64,000 nt of DNA from NCBI RefSeq assembly GCF_023278565.1, contig NC_064672.1:4650001-4714000 (forward strand), given 5' to 3'. Position numbers and translations under genes: made by a program. Position 1 is the first letter of the stretch, and each line of letters begins with the position of its first letter. Origin of the DNA: Colletotrichum lupini. Its lineage: Eukaryota > Ascomycota > Sordariomycetes > Glomerellales > Glomerellaceae. Shown piece by piece: positions 10,832 to 21,507 of this stretch. The notes under the pieces are model-generated. The model did not search any database, had not been told where the DNA came from, and worked only from the letters and a program-made list of their open reading frames with translations.

Positions 10832-13800
10832 GCTGAAATGATGTCTGAGTCCGTTATCAGGGATTGGATGTGACGCTGTGGCGTCGGTTGGTAGTGATAC
10901 TGTCTAGGCGATACAGATTTTGAAAGAATGCTGCGGCAACAGATAAGGTGCTGACGAGAAAATAAGACGACAAGAGTGAATGATGATGCTAAACGGCTGC
11001 TTAGAGGCAGATAGACTCGCAGCCGCAATCACACATTCTCTCTTTTTCTCAGTTCTCGTAGGTGGTCGTGATTTTGGCTGGGGGATAAGTTGATGACGGT
11101 CGGAGGTTTGTTGTAAGAGGTGAGGTGAGGTGGTGAATGCGGTGAGTTGGAGAAGGTGCCAAAGACTTGAAGAAGAAACGAGTCCACGTCAGTGTACCGG
11201 AGAAGACTCGAGTTACAGAAGGCACTATCCGCTTCTTCTTTGTCGCGACAAAAAAGAGAGGATCCAGAATTCGAGGTCGCTCAGTCAGTCAGTCACGAGA
11301 GTCCCGTTGGTTTTTCCAGGTTCAAGGAGCTCCACATCCAGCTCGCCATTGACTGAAAAAGGGCGGAGAAGCAGTGACTGAGATGGCGTATCTCGTATGG
11401 TATTTGGTATTTGTCCAATGACTGGCTTACCGAATACACCTCTACACAATCCAAAGGGAAGAAGAATGAGAAAAAAAGACCTGGGTCCCCTTTAGGAGAG
11501 CATCAGTGGGTTGGAGGGGGATTATGTATGAATGAACCAGAACTTCAGACCGACCGGCGCAAGGAGAGAGTGGATTGACAAGTGACGGAAGCATGCAACA
11601 GTACTTCCAGGTCTGCACCTCTGGTACCTTAGCACTTCACCATACTGCAGCAGGACCTAGCACGAGCAGGACACCAGGAGAAAAGAAGAGGTGTGGGAGG
11701 TGTGAGCTCATCTCAACCTCCACAGCGGCCGCATGGTATCCGGGGCCTTGGCACGCCGTACCTCTTTGTCGGTCGTCAGGTACACCACACGCCAATTCGC
11801 GCTGTGGAGGGTACTGCCGAGCCCCGGCGCGACGACTCGAGACACGGTCGGGAGGTACCTGAGACACCCAAACCACCTTCCACCACCCAGCACCAGTCGC
11901 TTCTGAACGTGACGGCAGGCACGCAGGCACTCAGGCACAGCAAATGGCAATGGCAACCCAGCCAAAAAACATACACAGTACTCCGTAAGGTTCCTTCCTG
12001 CCTTTGAAATGAGAGAAAGAACACTGTCCAAAACAGCTCGAGGTGTGGCGTTATCCGGTCGGTGAAGTCAGCCACTTGGAAGCCGCCGTTGACCGCCCGT
12101 GGAGCGCCGCCCCTGTTTGATTCGCCAAGTCACGGGATGCTCGCCCCACCACGGCTTCAGCTGGCCGGCCTGTCCATGATCACCCCGCCGTTGATGTAGC
12201 ACCAACACTGGCTATCCCGTCCTTTTCTCTTCTCTTCCACTGCCTGTAAAAGGTACAGTAGGGAAAGCTCACGTCACAGAGTGAAAGGAGGGATGAAAAG
12301 AGTTGCATGCTGACCTTGCTGGCTCAATTGATCATTTACACGTGTATGCCCTACCGACCGATGGTGGTGCACCGCAAGTGAGCCTGTACCGTTCACTAGT
12401 ACCTCATAAACCAATTCTACTCACTTAGTGCACTGCACCGCGCTCCGCGCTCCCACCTCTCCGTAAGGTTAGGTACTTACTCTGTACTGTGTAGAGGTTG
12501 GCTCACTGGGCTGAAGGGCCTGAGGCGAGTCGGGGCCGCGTCCCGGGACACATCTCATCTCACATTCGAGCAGCCCTCCCGGCACGCCGGGTCAGATGGG
12601 CTGTCTAAAAATTCCAGACCGCCTCGCACGCTTGTCAGGTCGTCCGTCCTCATGACCTTTTCCACCCCCGGAGGACTCGCCGAAGGCGGGAAGGACCCTG
12701 AAACCGACATCGGTATCTGTCCGGTCAAACTGCACGTTTTGGCCGCCGTTGGAAGAAAAAAGTGCACCCGCATGCTTCTAAACATACGTCCATACCTTTT
12801 TGCGCGCGGGCTCTATTACTGTGCGTACCTATGTACGGGTACCCCTTGAGAGTCCTGACTCTTGCGCATACAAGTGACTGGTCCAAATTCATCGCGGCCC
12901 CAGGAATGACCTACACCAGACCCCACCCAGATCTAGTTCCGCGATGCATGTTCCAAGTTTTGGTTTTTTTTTTTAGGGGTCCTGTCACCTGGTCACTTTG
13001 GCCAGGGCAGGAGACCTCGGCATCCCAGCATCCAATCCTCTATTCATACGTACAGTTTGCAAAATATTGGTTGATAATGAGAGGAATTGGTGGCCTCTTG
13101 CTTGATACCAATTCGGCTCTCACGGAGCTGCTAAGTCACTTTACTGCTGACTAGCCAAAAAATTGTCAATGGCCCTCACGGGTATAACGCCGATGGAACT
13201 CGAGTGACGACTGACCAGCAAGGACCCAACGGCGATCCACGGGGAAGAAGTTACAATGTCACATTGGCCTGTTCATGAATTCCTTTCCTTTAGCTTTGCG
13301 CCTGTGCGACCAACCTGGGGAAGAGTCTTCAGCCTTTTTGCGTGAATCAAGAGTTGACAACTTATTACTAAAAGAGTACGGAGTAATAGCGCAGCGACCA
13401 AATGGGACCCTTTTCACGCCCACCCCATCTAATTCAAACTCTCCAATTCCTGGGATCAATGGGTTTTTTCACACTTGCGGCTCAAGGCGTCTCTTGAACT
13501 GATACGGCCTTTTGCTTTCAAGTTCGTCCCTCTGACGAAGCCTCTACATCTCGGCGAATCAGTAGCCTCAACCAATCTCCAAATGAGGTAAAAGATACCT
13601 TTACTTGAACCCTCTTCCTACCCGATAGTTTCTCCTTTTGACTGTCACCCAAAGTCAGATCCAAGCAAGCTTGCTTCACGTGTTGTATCCGCATTCCTCT
13701 TTTGTTCTGTCCCCCGCCTCAAATTATATTACAATGATATCACTCGTGACTACCCCAACAAAGTCAATCCCAGTTTGCCAAACGCTCGGGGCCGCAACCC

Positions 13801-14043
13801 TCTTCCCGCGCAGTGTCAAAGACTTGCGACCGACATGGTACGATCTCATTCCTTGGCACCCTTCAAAGTTCCCTTTTGGAGGCTCCCATGGCTCAGCTGT
13901 GGTAATTGGGTCTCAGCTGTCCAGGCACAGCAATGGTGGCGGCCGTGGAGGTGATACTTTTGCGCCGTAGGGAACGAAGAGGTCAATAGAAGCCGCACCA
14001 AGAATACAATACCTAATAAATACTCTTCCTTACCTGGCAGAAA
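10832..14043. other. 3.2-kb intergenic region upstream of GDE1
   Basis: No frame with recognisable protein content. It carries CACGTG hexamers at 12339-12344 and 13677-13682, the dispersed words GGTACCTTAG (11623-11632), GTACTCCGTAAGG (11978-11990), GTAAGGTTAGGTACTTAC (12463-12480) and TACGGAGTA (13378-13386), and a minus-strand 11-codon ATG...TAA frame at 11036-11001 that could be a leader peptide of GDE1 if the transcript starts that far upstream. A long regulatory region or an unannotated non-coding RNA is possible but not shown. Confidence 0.45.
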
Positions 14044-14364
14044 CTAAACCGGTTCGTTATCATAATCATAATCATCATCGTCGTTGTCGTCTAGCGGAAC
14101 CCGACGAGCCCAGTATGGATTCGTCTCAGCCATCGTCGCAATGCCCTCCTGCGCATCATCCAACATCTGCGCCGCCTTCGGCATTTCAACCCACGACGGC
14201 CGCGCGTAAATATACTTGACCTCCATCTCATCGACAGTGTACTCGGGACCATCGTACACCGCCCGCGCCAGCTCCCGGATCTGCCTCTTGAGCCGCACAC
14301 CAGCGGCGACGCCGTCGCACGTTAGAGGAACCTTCTTTATATCAACGATGCAGTGCGGTCGTCC
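14044..14364 (-). CDS. Orphan 3'-exon-like ORF, no start codon
   Basis: An open frame of 106 codons on the minus strand ending at TAG 14044-14046, with no ATG near its 5' end and a TAA immediately upstream (14365-14367). The translation has natural protein character: VDIKKVPL near the start, RLKRQIRELARAVY, KYIYARPSW and an acidic Asp/Tyr tail DDNDDDDYDYDN. An ATAAG at its 5' edge might be a splice acceptor, but no matching upstream exon was found. It lies 160 bp downstream of the PPR-like gene on the same strand. It may be the 3' end of a gene whose 5' part is lost, or of an alternative transcript. Family not recognised. Confidence 0.35.
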   Translation of the reverse strand, partial: GRPHCIVDIKKVPLTCDGVAAGVRLKRQIRELARAVYDGPEYTVDEMEVKYIYARPSWVEMPKAAQMLDDAQEGIATMAETNPYWARRVPLDDNDDDDYDYDNEPV

Positions 14365-14523
14365 TTATGTGAATTGCTTGATATTTTGATGTACATGAGC
14401 CCCCTTCTAACAGGGGCATCTGACATCTGGTTTTGGCCTAGGCCTTCTATTCTATCCATCAATTTGGCCTTGGCATATACGTGCCATATAACCATAATGT
14501 TACATGTGTGGTATAGTACATAT

Positions 14524-16515
14524 CTACAGAATTTCAATCGTTTCGAAAACCTCGTCGATGGTGGTTTTGTTTTCGTGCTTCGTGTTCTTCGGTTTCGTCT
14601 CCGCCGCCTGTTCAAGGCGATCCCATGCGGACAATTGACCCTGATTCTCTGAAAGAGTGTTGCTTTTACTCATGGTTTTCTGCGCCAGCTGTGCTTCTGA
14701 CGCTTCCTCCAGCCGATTCCAAGCAGACCAGTCGACCTCTTCCTCCTGCGAGAAGGACGTTCCGGGCTGGTCTTCCGGAAGACCCTCGGGCACTGGCCAA
14801 ACCAACTTCGTCGCTCTCCACATCCTGTACATCTGCGGAGAGCCCGAATCAATGCGAATGGTACTGGCGCTACCCGTTTTCACGCGCTGAACGTAGTCGC
14901 GCGCGCTTTTCAACAACCACTCCGTTTGGTGTACAGTGTGGGCTATTCGTGCGATATAAACTACACGTTTCTGCTCCTCGCTCGACACAATCGAGAACAT
15001 GGGATCTTTCAGGAACGGTGCCACGCTGTTTGGCAAGCTGTGTTCCAAGCCGCAAATATCCAGTAGGCTCCGTATGCGCCGCGCAAGATATAGCTTGTCG
15101 TTCTCTCGAAAGAATGCACGCTTGATCAGCGCGGGGTTGCTTTTCAGTAGTTCCAAAAGCTTGGCTGCAGCTGTGCGATCTAGGGAGCGGGCGCAATAAT
15201 CGAGCAGCTCGGAGGTCGTCCGCGAGCTAATCAGGAGGTCTGCCGTGATGCTCGCCGCAAATGCACCCACGGCAGCCCTCAGTCTGTCGAAAGCCAACAT
15301 GCCTTCGATGATGGTGGCGAAGATTTTTTCATCAAAACGCGCCCTCTCGACGACGTAATGGGAGCCGACTGCGACATCTTTCGTTTTAGCCCAACCGTGA
15401 AGGGAGAAAAACTCCGCCACATCATCGTGCCTTTTTCTCCGGATTTTGACGCCTCGTTGGTCTTTGCCAGTCATGCGAGCGATGAAACCCGAAAAGTTGT
15501 CTGCGTCCTTTATCGTTCTGTAGTGATTCAGGATGCACACGAGGGTAAGCTGCGTGGGCTCAAGCTTGCCCTGGTAGAAAGAGAGGACCACTGCTGAAGC
15601 AAGGCGATGCATCCCAACTCTATCCAGGCCCGCAATAAGATGGTTGTATGTGTGGATGGTGAGGGATGAAGGCGATACGAGGAGATTGTGACATACACTG
15701 TAAATCGTATGTTGAAAGTTCTCAGGAGTCGAGGCGTCAAAAACACTCCTCAACGCCTTGTTCAGCTCCCGGCTCCACGTGTTCAGAGCCTCGTTGCTCA
15801 GTTCGCTTTCATCCCAGATGGGGAACTTCTTCCGTATCAGCTTGTCTACCTCGTCTCGCGCCGTTTGCATTCCTTCGCGTCCAACCATAGAATCGCCTGC
15901 GTCGAGAAATCTGTAGACCAAAGCTTTCGTTGCCACCGCTGCCGCCTTGGCTTGCCTCGGCGTCCGCGGTGCGCGGTGCTCAATAGGCATCCACTCTTCT
16001 GTCGCGAGCTTCTTAATCAAGGCTTCGTAATTGACCCCTCTGACTTCGTTCGAAGGACTCAGCTCGTATATCTTCCATAAACGGTCCACGTCGGCCTTTG
16101 TCGCAACAGTTCTCTGCCACCTATATGAGGGCCCGAGGGCGTCGAGAATCTTGCTGACTTCGGGGTTTTGTGGAACGTGATCTTGTAATGCGCCCGGATA
16201 CCGGTTGCCAACGTCACCAGCAGGTGGTTTCTTAGGAGCTTTCTCCTTTGCTTTTTCGACAAGATTTGCCAGCTCGCTCGAGACCTCTTCAATTTGTCGG
16301 TCCAAATCCTTTCGCCGCCTGTCTTTCCTCCCTGCATCCAGCATCGCAGCCGTTCCCATTATCGATGTGTAGCACGCCGTGAAGATCTCGCTAAAGGTCG
16401 GTTTTCGTTGCGTCGAGCGCGTCGCCGACTGCCGTATCATGCCCCCGGAGGCATTAAAGCAGGCCTTGCAGCCGCATCGGTGCGCCTGGCCCGCTCTAGA
16501 CCAGATTGCCTGCAT
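14524..16515 (-). CDS. Mitochondrial pentatricopeptide-repeat-like protein
   Basis: Intronless frame of 663 residues. The N-terminus MQAIWSRAGQAHRCGCKACF, rich in Arg and lacking acidic residues, followed by further Arg/Ser/Thr, fits a mitochondrial targeting presequence and the start shared by many fungal mitochondrial PPR-like proteins. A Lys/Glu-rich coiled segment follows at about 70-95. The middle and C-terminal parts are helical with PPR-like pairs such as TYNHLIAGLDRVGMHRLA and LTLVCILNHYRTI. The end carries two similar WSAWNRLEEA / LSAWDRLEQA segments. PPR proteins of this kind bind organellar RNA in processing or translation; the specific target cannot be read from sequence. The gene is divergent from the UPF0587 gene across 388 bp. 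Confidence 0.7.
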   Translation of the reverse strand: MQAIWSRAGQAHRCGCKACFNASGGMIRQSATRSTQRKPTFSEIFTACYTSIMGTAAMLDAGRKDRRRKDLDRQIEEVSSELANLVEKAKEKAPKKPPAGDVGNRYPGALQDHVPQNPEVSKILDALGPSYRWQRTVATKADVDRLWKIYELSPSNEVRGVNYEALIKKLATEEWMPIEHRAPRTPRQAKAAAVATKALVYRFLDAGDSMVGREGMQTARDEVDKLIRKKFPIWDESELSNEALNTWSRELNKALRSVFDASTPENFQHTIYSVCHNLLVSPSSLTIHTYNHLIAGLDRVGMHRLASAVVLSFYQGKLEPTQLTLVCILNHYRTIKDADNFSGFIARMTGKDQRGVKIRRKRHDDVAEFFSLHGWAKTKDVAVGSHYVVERARFDEKIFATIIEGMLAFDRLRAAVGAFAASITADLLISSRTTSELLDYCARSLDRTAAAKLLELLKSNPALIKRAFFRENDKLYLARRIRSLLDICGLEHSLPNSVAPFLKDPMFSIVSSEEQKRVVYIARIAHTVHQTEWLLKSARDYVQRVKTGSASTIRIDSGSPQMYRMWRATKLVWPVPEGLPEDQPGTSFSQEEEVDWSAWNRLEEASEAQLAQKTMSKSNTLSENQGQLSAWDRLEQAAETKPKNTKHENKTTIDEVFETIEIL

Positions 16516-16903
16516 TCTGACGGCATGCCGGCTATTGTGGCAGCCTCTCCGAGTCGAATTGATGCGTTGACGTGCGACGAGGCGTCGAGGGTGGTTGAAA
16601 TGGTCGGTACGTTCCAGGCGCGGAAATTATCGTCTGATGCACAATTATTGACGATCGACTTAGCTTGGCCGAGATGACGGGTCCAATTGACAATGGCCGA
16701 TTGAAAATGTAGATAGACGTTATGCGATTAGGTGACTATTGCGGCTAAAAGGTGTACTCGCTTATAGAAATGGCACAGCTGCCCCTCCATGAGGTAACCC
16801 CACCATGACTTTACAGCGACCCTCGATCAGTTTTAGGTGTGAGAAACAATCAAACAACCACAATCCGAACGGCACTGAGCTCAGAAGGAAAGCCAAACTC
16901 ACA
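16516..16903. promoter_or_regulatory. Divergent promoter region, PPR-like gene / UPF0587 gene
   Basis: 388 bp between two divergent starts (16515 minus, 16904 plus), so both promoters must lie here or overlap the genes. No specific binding site is assigned. Confidence 0.6.
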
Positions 16904-17499
16904 ATGTTCGCCCTTTATCTCACAGCCGAGCTCAACGGGTAAGTTTTAATGGTTCCGAGGTCTTAGAACACGACATCTTACTCTCCACAGAGTCACGAAT
17001 CTCCGCCCCGATGATAGCGAGAGTAACCCCTTCTGGTACACCTTCAAAGTTCAGTGCACATCCTGTCGCGAAGTTCATGACAAGACCGTCGGCGTCAACC
17101 GCTTTGTGAGTTTCTCCCCTGCTCATAAGGCTTTCGGACAGTCCACTCATCTGCTGCCCAATCCAGGACGAAAATGAAATGAGCGGCAGCAGAGGCGAGG
17201 CCAACTTCGTCTGGAAGTGCAAGAACTGCAAGCGCGAGTCTTCCGCTTCCGTAAAGGCCGCCCCAGCTTCGTATGAACAAGGCGAGCCCGCGAAGCAGCA
17301 AAAGATTCTCGAGTTCGACTGCCGTGGACTCGAGTTTACCGAGTTCATACCCGAAGGCGAGTGGCTCGCCGAGGGCATTGATTCAAACAGCAAGTTCTCT
17401 GCTATTGAGCTCACGGACGGCGAGTGGTATGACTACGACGAGAAGGCAGGAGAGGAAGTGAGTATCAAGGATCTAAAGTGGGAAGTCAAGCGTGCTTAA
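16904..17499 (+). CDS. CXXC-motif zinc-binding protein, UPF0587/DUF866 family
   Basis: Three exons, 16904-16938, 16991-17105 and 17167-17499 (introns of 52 and 61 nt), giving 160 residues, the usual size of the family (human CZIB/C1orf123, yeast YCR090C). Two CxxC pairs, Cys34-Thr-Ser-Cys37 and Cys68-Lys-Asn-Cys71, form the zinc site. The N-terminus MFALYLTAELNG and the acidic C-terminal part ending VSIKDLKWEVKRA are family-typical. The molecular role is poorly known; a cytosolic, possibly copper- or zinc-related protein is reported for the human member. Exon phases (2, 0) join cleanly, so the model is firm. Confidence 0.93.
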
Positions 17500-18387
17500 A
17501 GGGGTTTGATGAGGGTTCGGTTTACGGAGTACCCTAGTACATCGCGTGGCGTCTGGTGTGACTTTTGGGTTCAATGCGGTATGGCGGATGTGGGACAAAA
17601 GCAAACGGCATGAGACTTTTGGCATTCATAAGCCCTTTGGTCATTATCGAGACATATCGCCTGCATTAGCACGGACGAGGCAATGTTTACAGCACCCAAC
17701 GTGTGGTCCAGCTTTCCTGGGTTCAGAATGTATGGGTATTGAACATCTCTATGCCTAATCTACAAGAAGGTCTTCCCCTGCCCTCTATTCCATGCATGAC
17801 ATCGTCAAATACGTCAAAAGTAACCAGCCCGTCCTCTCTCATCCCGACGTTCCTCTCCACGTTCTTCGAGGCCGAGCCAGCTTCGAGATTCTAATCTCGT
17901 TTCCTTTCCTTCGTGATCGTTCCGAGCAAACGAGCGAGTCACTCCTCATATTTTTGGATGCAAGCGAGCCAAAGACAAGCTGTTATCCGCGGAGTACTCA
18001 GTGCTCATGCCCAGAAATCACGATATAACCCAGGCAATGGGCCAGGCAAAAATCCAGACGTGGGTTATGCCATGTTCAAGCGTGTTGCTCTTGACAGCAA
18101 AAATGTTCCGTCTGCAGCAAAAGAAGAACTATCTCTCATCACTGTGCGTATTTTCGATGCACGACAGTGATGCCCGGGTGTTTAGCTCCCAAGACGGTTC
18201 TGTGTACTAAGACGAATGTAAGGCTCATCGTGATATTCGGAGCCTCGCCGCTTAATTCCGAGCGGCCGGTAGTTGGAGACGTGATTTTGGCAAGGACCAC
18301 GTTGGAACCTCAGGACAAAACCCCGACGGTGTTCCAAACGCATCCCCAGCACAGTTCCGTCTCCCATGTACAGATCAGCGAGCCCAA
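17500..18387. other. Intergenic between convergent genes
   Basis: 3' flanks of the UPF0587 gene and PPG1. Contains the word TACGGAGTAC at 17523-17532. No coding region supported. Confidence 0.5.
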
Positions 18388-20982
18388 TCAGAGGAAGTAG
18401 TCGCCCGGTCCGCGGCGGTTGGCAGGGACATGGCGTTGTTCGTCGGGGACTGCCGAGAAAATGCTGAACTTGGGGTTCATATCCTTGTCGACGGTCATGA
18501 TGGACGCAACATTACCGCAGCGGTAGCAGTAGTTCGGAGCCGACCACACGGTGACGACAGAGTTCTGCGGGAAGTGATACTATTTTGCGTTAGCATAAAC
18601 CCAGTAATGCGGACTGACGATAGGCACTGACCTTGTAACCCTCATTGACAAGCTGGTGAGCTCTAGCGATGAGCTTAAGACCGTTCACGTGGTTGAACTC
18701 GGTTGCAACCTTGTCGCCAAAGAGCCAGCCGGCGCCGCGAGGGCTGATAGCCCAAGTCTCGACGTCTTCGGGGTCGGACCAAACAAGATCGCAGAAAGCG
18801 CCCTCGTGAGGGATCTCCTGCGCACGAGCAACGACGCGGATCTGGTCGATGGTGCGGATCTCTGGACTGAGACCACCATGGACGCAGAGAAGCTCTCCAT
18901 CGACGATAGCAGCGAGAACGAGGAAGTCGAAGACATGGCAGCACGCCTTCCACACGGAAGCGTTGCCGTACTTTTGCTGGCACTCCTCGTAAAATCCGTA
19001 CACCTGGGTGATTTGACGGGACTCGTGGTTGCCACGAACAAGGACGATTCTGTCGGGGTATCTGAGAAAGATTAGCATGATAGTGCAACTGACAGCAAAA
19101 GTTACCTACTTGGCCTTCAAGCACATGAGGAGAGTAAAAGTCTCCAGACTGAAGTAGCCACGATCGACGAAGTCGCCCAAGAAGATGAAGCGGGTATCGG
19201 CAGACTGCGATGTGGTGGAGACCTCAACGGCGGAGTCAGCTCGGGAAGTCGCGCTGGTATCAGCAGCCGCGGCGTCGTCCTCATCGTCTTCATCAGCAGG
19301 GGGGCTGCCAGCATTGCGAACCTTCTTTTTGAGCTTCGGGTTCGTAATCTCGGTAGGAGGCTCAATGTCCTCGGGGCTGATGACCGTGGTGGCAGTCTTG
19401 GGGGCCTCCACATTCGACTCGCCAGGCATTCCGCCCGCAACACGGAAGAGCTCCAGCAGATCGTAGAATTGGCCATGGATGTCACCGCAAATTGTGACCG
19501 GGGTGCACACAGGCTGAATATTGGATTCTAGTTTCCACAAGTCAGCACAAGGTTAGAGAAGAGAGGATTATAATATTCCTCACCCTCCATGAGCACCTCC
19601 TTTACAAGCTCGCACAGCTCTTTCATGGCGCGCTCGGGCAAGTAGTGACACTGCTTGGCTTCCTCCAGCCACTCGTCTAAGCCTGCATTGGGGGAGAGTT
19701 TGGCGGGGCCGGGTCGGGGGATGTGGCTCGCCATTTTTTCGAGTATTTGGGTATGCACCTGAGATGTTATCTCGATGTCGTACGGGTTGAAGTCTTCGGA
19801 AATGTTTGGATTGAACTCGGTGTAATACACAGCCAAGTCGTCGTCGATATCGTCGGACTCGTAGTAGCTCGGATCGAAATCCTCTGGGAAATCGTCGAGA
19901 TCAAGACTTCCGCCGCGGAGCGAAACGTGCGATGAATCGTTGGACTGTTGAATGGACCGACCAATCTGTGCGGTGCGGATACCGGGCTCCTCAGAGCGTT
20001 CGAGTTCCTCGTATTCGGTCGATGGCTCCTCCTGGATGGTCTCAGGGGGAGGTTGATTTTGATTCGGGCCAGGGAAAGCGAGAGAAGAGGCGTTCGACGG
20101 TGTTGAGAATGATGCAGACCTGGCACGGCGACGTGAGGGCGTTGGAAAAGGCTCCTGCTGATTCAAGGCGACCGGGTGTGACTGCAAAGGCGAAGGGTGC
20201 GGTGGAGCACTGTTCTGAGCGGGGAGCGTCGGAGGGGTATTATGGGCAGCACGGCTGGGTGCGGCTGCTGGGGACTGCTGGGCAGTGCTAGCAGGGGGGA
20301 GCTCTGGTAGAGGACGAGGGTTCTGTGAGTTCCAGGTGCTTTCGGGTAGTGAATTTTGCAAGAATGATTCGAGAGTCCGCTGGTCATGGGCTTTGCGACG
20401 CAGAACTCGCTGGTTGTACTCGTCGAGCGGGTTATCGAAACCTCCAACTACAACGGGACGGCCTGAATTGGGGTCTCTGAGTTGTCGGCGCGGCGGACTG
20501 TTAAGAGGGGGGAGGGTGGGGATGTAGCCAGAACGACCAGGGACTGGAATTCCACGACCGCGGACGGACGCTGGGGTAGCACGTTCAGATGCGACAGGCA
20601 CCTGCTGAGGATCGGGAGGATGATGCGCTCCGAAGTTGATGGGAGTCGCGCCCGGTGGAACTGACGGAACTTGAAAAGATACTGCTGCGCTGCGGTTGCG
20701 AGCACGGTCACCAGTCGGTCTGCTCCGTCTGACAGTGTTGGTAAGCGGATTATTCTGATAGCTGTTTGCTCGCCGGATGGCCGCTTCGATCTCTTGCGCA
20801 GTCGGCTCTCTGTACTCAGAACTCGTCGCAGCTTCCCGTGGATGACTTCCTTCCGTAACTTGGGCAGGTGAAGCTATTTTCAACTGTTTGAAATCCGGAA
20901 AGGTCTCCGGGTAGACGTCGGTATCCTCGATTTCTTTGTCCTTGATGTTCGAGGTACCTCCTTCTTTCTCTTGACCTGCCAT
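18388..20982 (-). CDS. PPG1: PP2A-family Ser/Thr phosphatase PPG1 with long N-terminal extension
   Basis: Four exons: 20982-19584, 19527-19110, 19061-18632 and 18579-18388 (introns of 56, 48 and 52 nt), giving 812 residues in the longest model. Residues from about 430 form a PP2A-like catalytic domain with GDIHGQ, GDFVDRG, RGNHE, HGGLSP and [11 protein letters not shown], ending in the carboxymethylation-type tail DYFL. The C-terminal FSIFSAVPD is typical of PPG1 rather than PP2A, PP4 or SIT4. Yeast Ppg1 acts in glycogen accumulation and, with the Far (STRIPAK-like) complex, in Atg32 dephosphorylation. Two oddities: an acidic insertion of about 75 residues between GDIHGQ and GDFVDRG, and 416 Pro/Ser/Asn-rich residues before Met417 (19734), which has a good AAAAATGG context and would by itself give a 396-residue protein of normal PPG1 size. 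The true start is therefore uncertain. Confidence 0.88.
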
Positions 20983-21507
20983 CTTGATGGCTAGTGGGTG
21001 CTGGGTGAACCTCGGAATAGTTGGCTGGTCGGAATATTGTTTGACCGAAGGTGCTCTGTGAGAGGTTGTGTCTTTGCCGAGGTTTTTCCGAGAAGAGGTT
21101 TGTGGGGCTGTGTGAGAAGAGGAGTGGAAGGACAGCCCTTGGGCCCCACCCAGCCAAAGCTATCCAAAAAGGGCTAGTGCAGGTGATAAGATAAGGTCCA
21201 CCTGAGGCAGTGGCACATTGTGAGCCATTCTTTCAGATCTGAGGTTAAGGTGAACCCAAAGCCCCGCGTCACTACCCTGCCATCACATCACCTTTTGACA
21301 TCTGAGCCAGGTCTTGCACACACCTTCTTGGACCCTTGCGCAGCGCACTTCGTCTTTCGGAACACTCCCACTACACATTTTCCAATGTTTCTTGCACAGC
21401 TTATCACCAGGCCACAAGACAAGAAACAATAACCAAACAAAACAGCATAGCCATCCTATATCAGGTATCGATCCCGAGCATACGAATACAAGGCTATCTA
21501 TTCCATA
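20983..21507. promoter_or_regulatory. Divergent promoter region, PPG1 / UPF3
   Basis: 525 bp between the two divergent start codons. A pyrimidine-rich stretch precedes the UPF3 start. No specific site is assigned. Confidence 0.55.
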
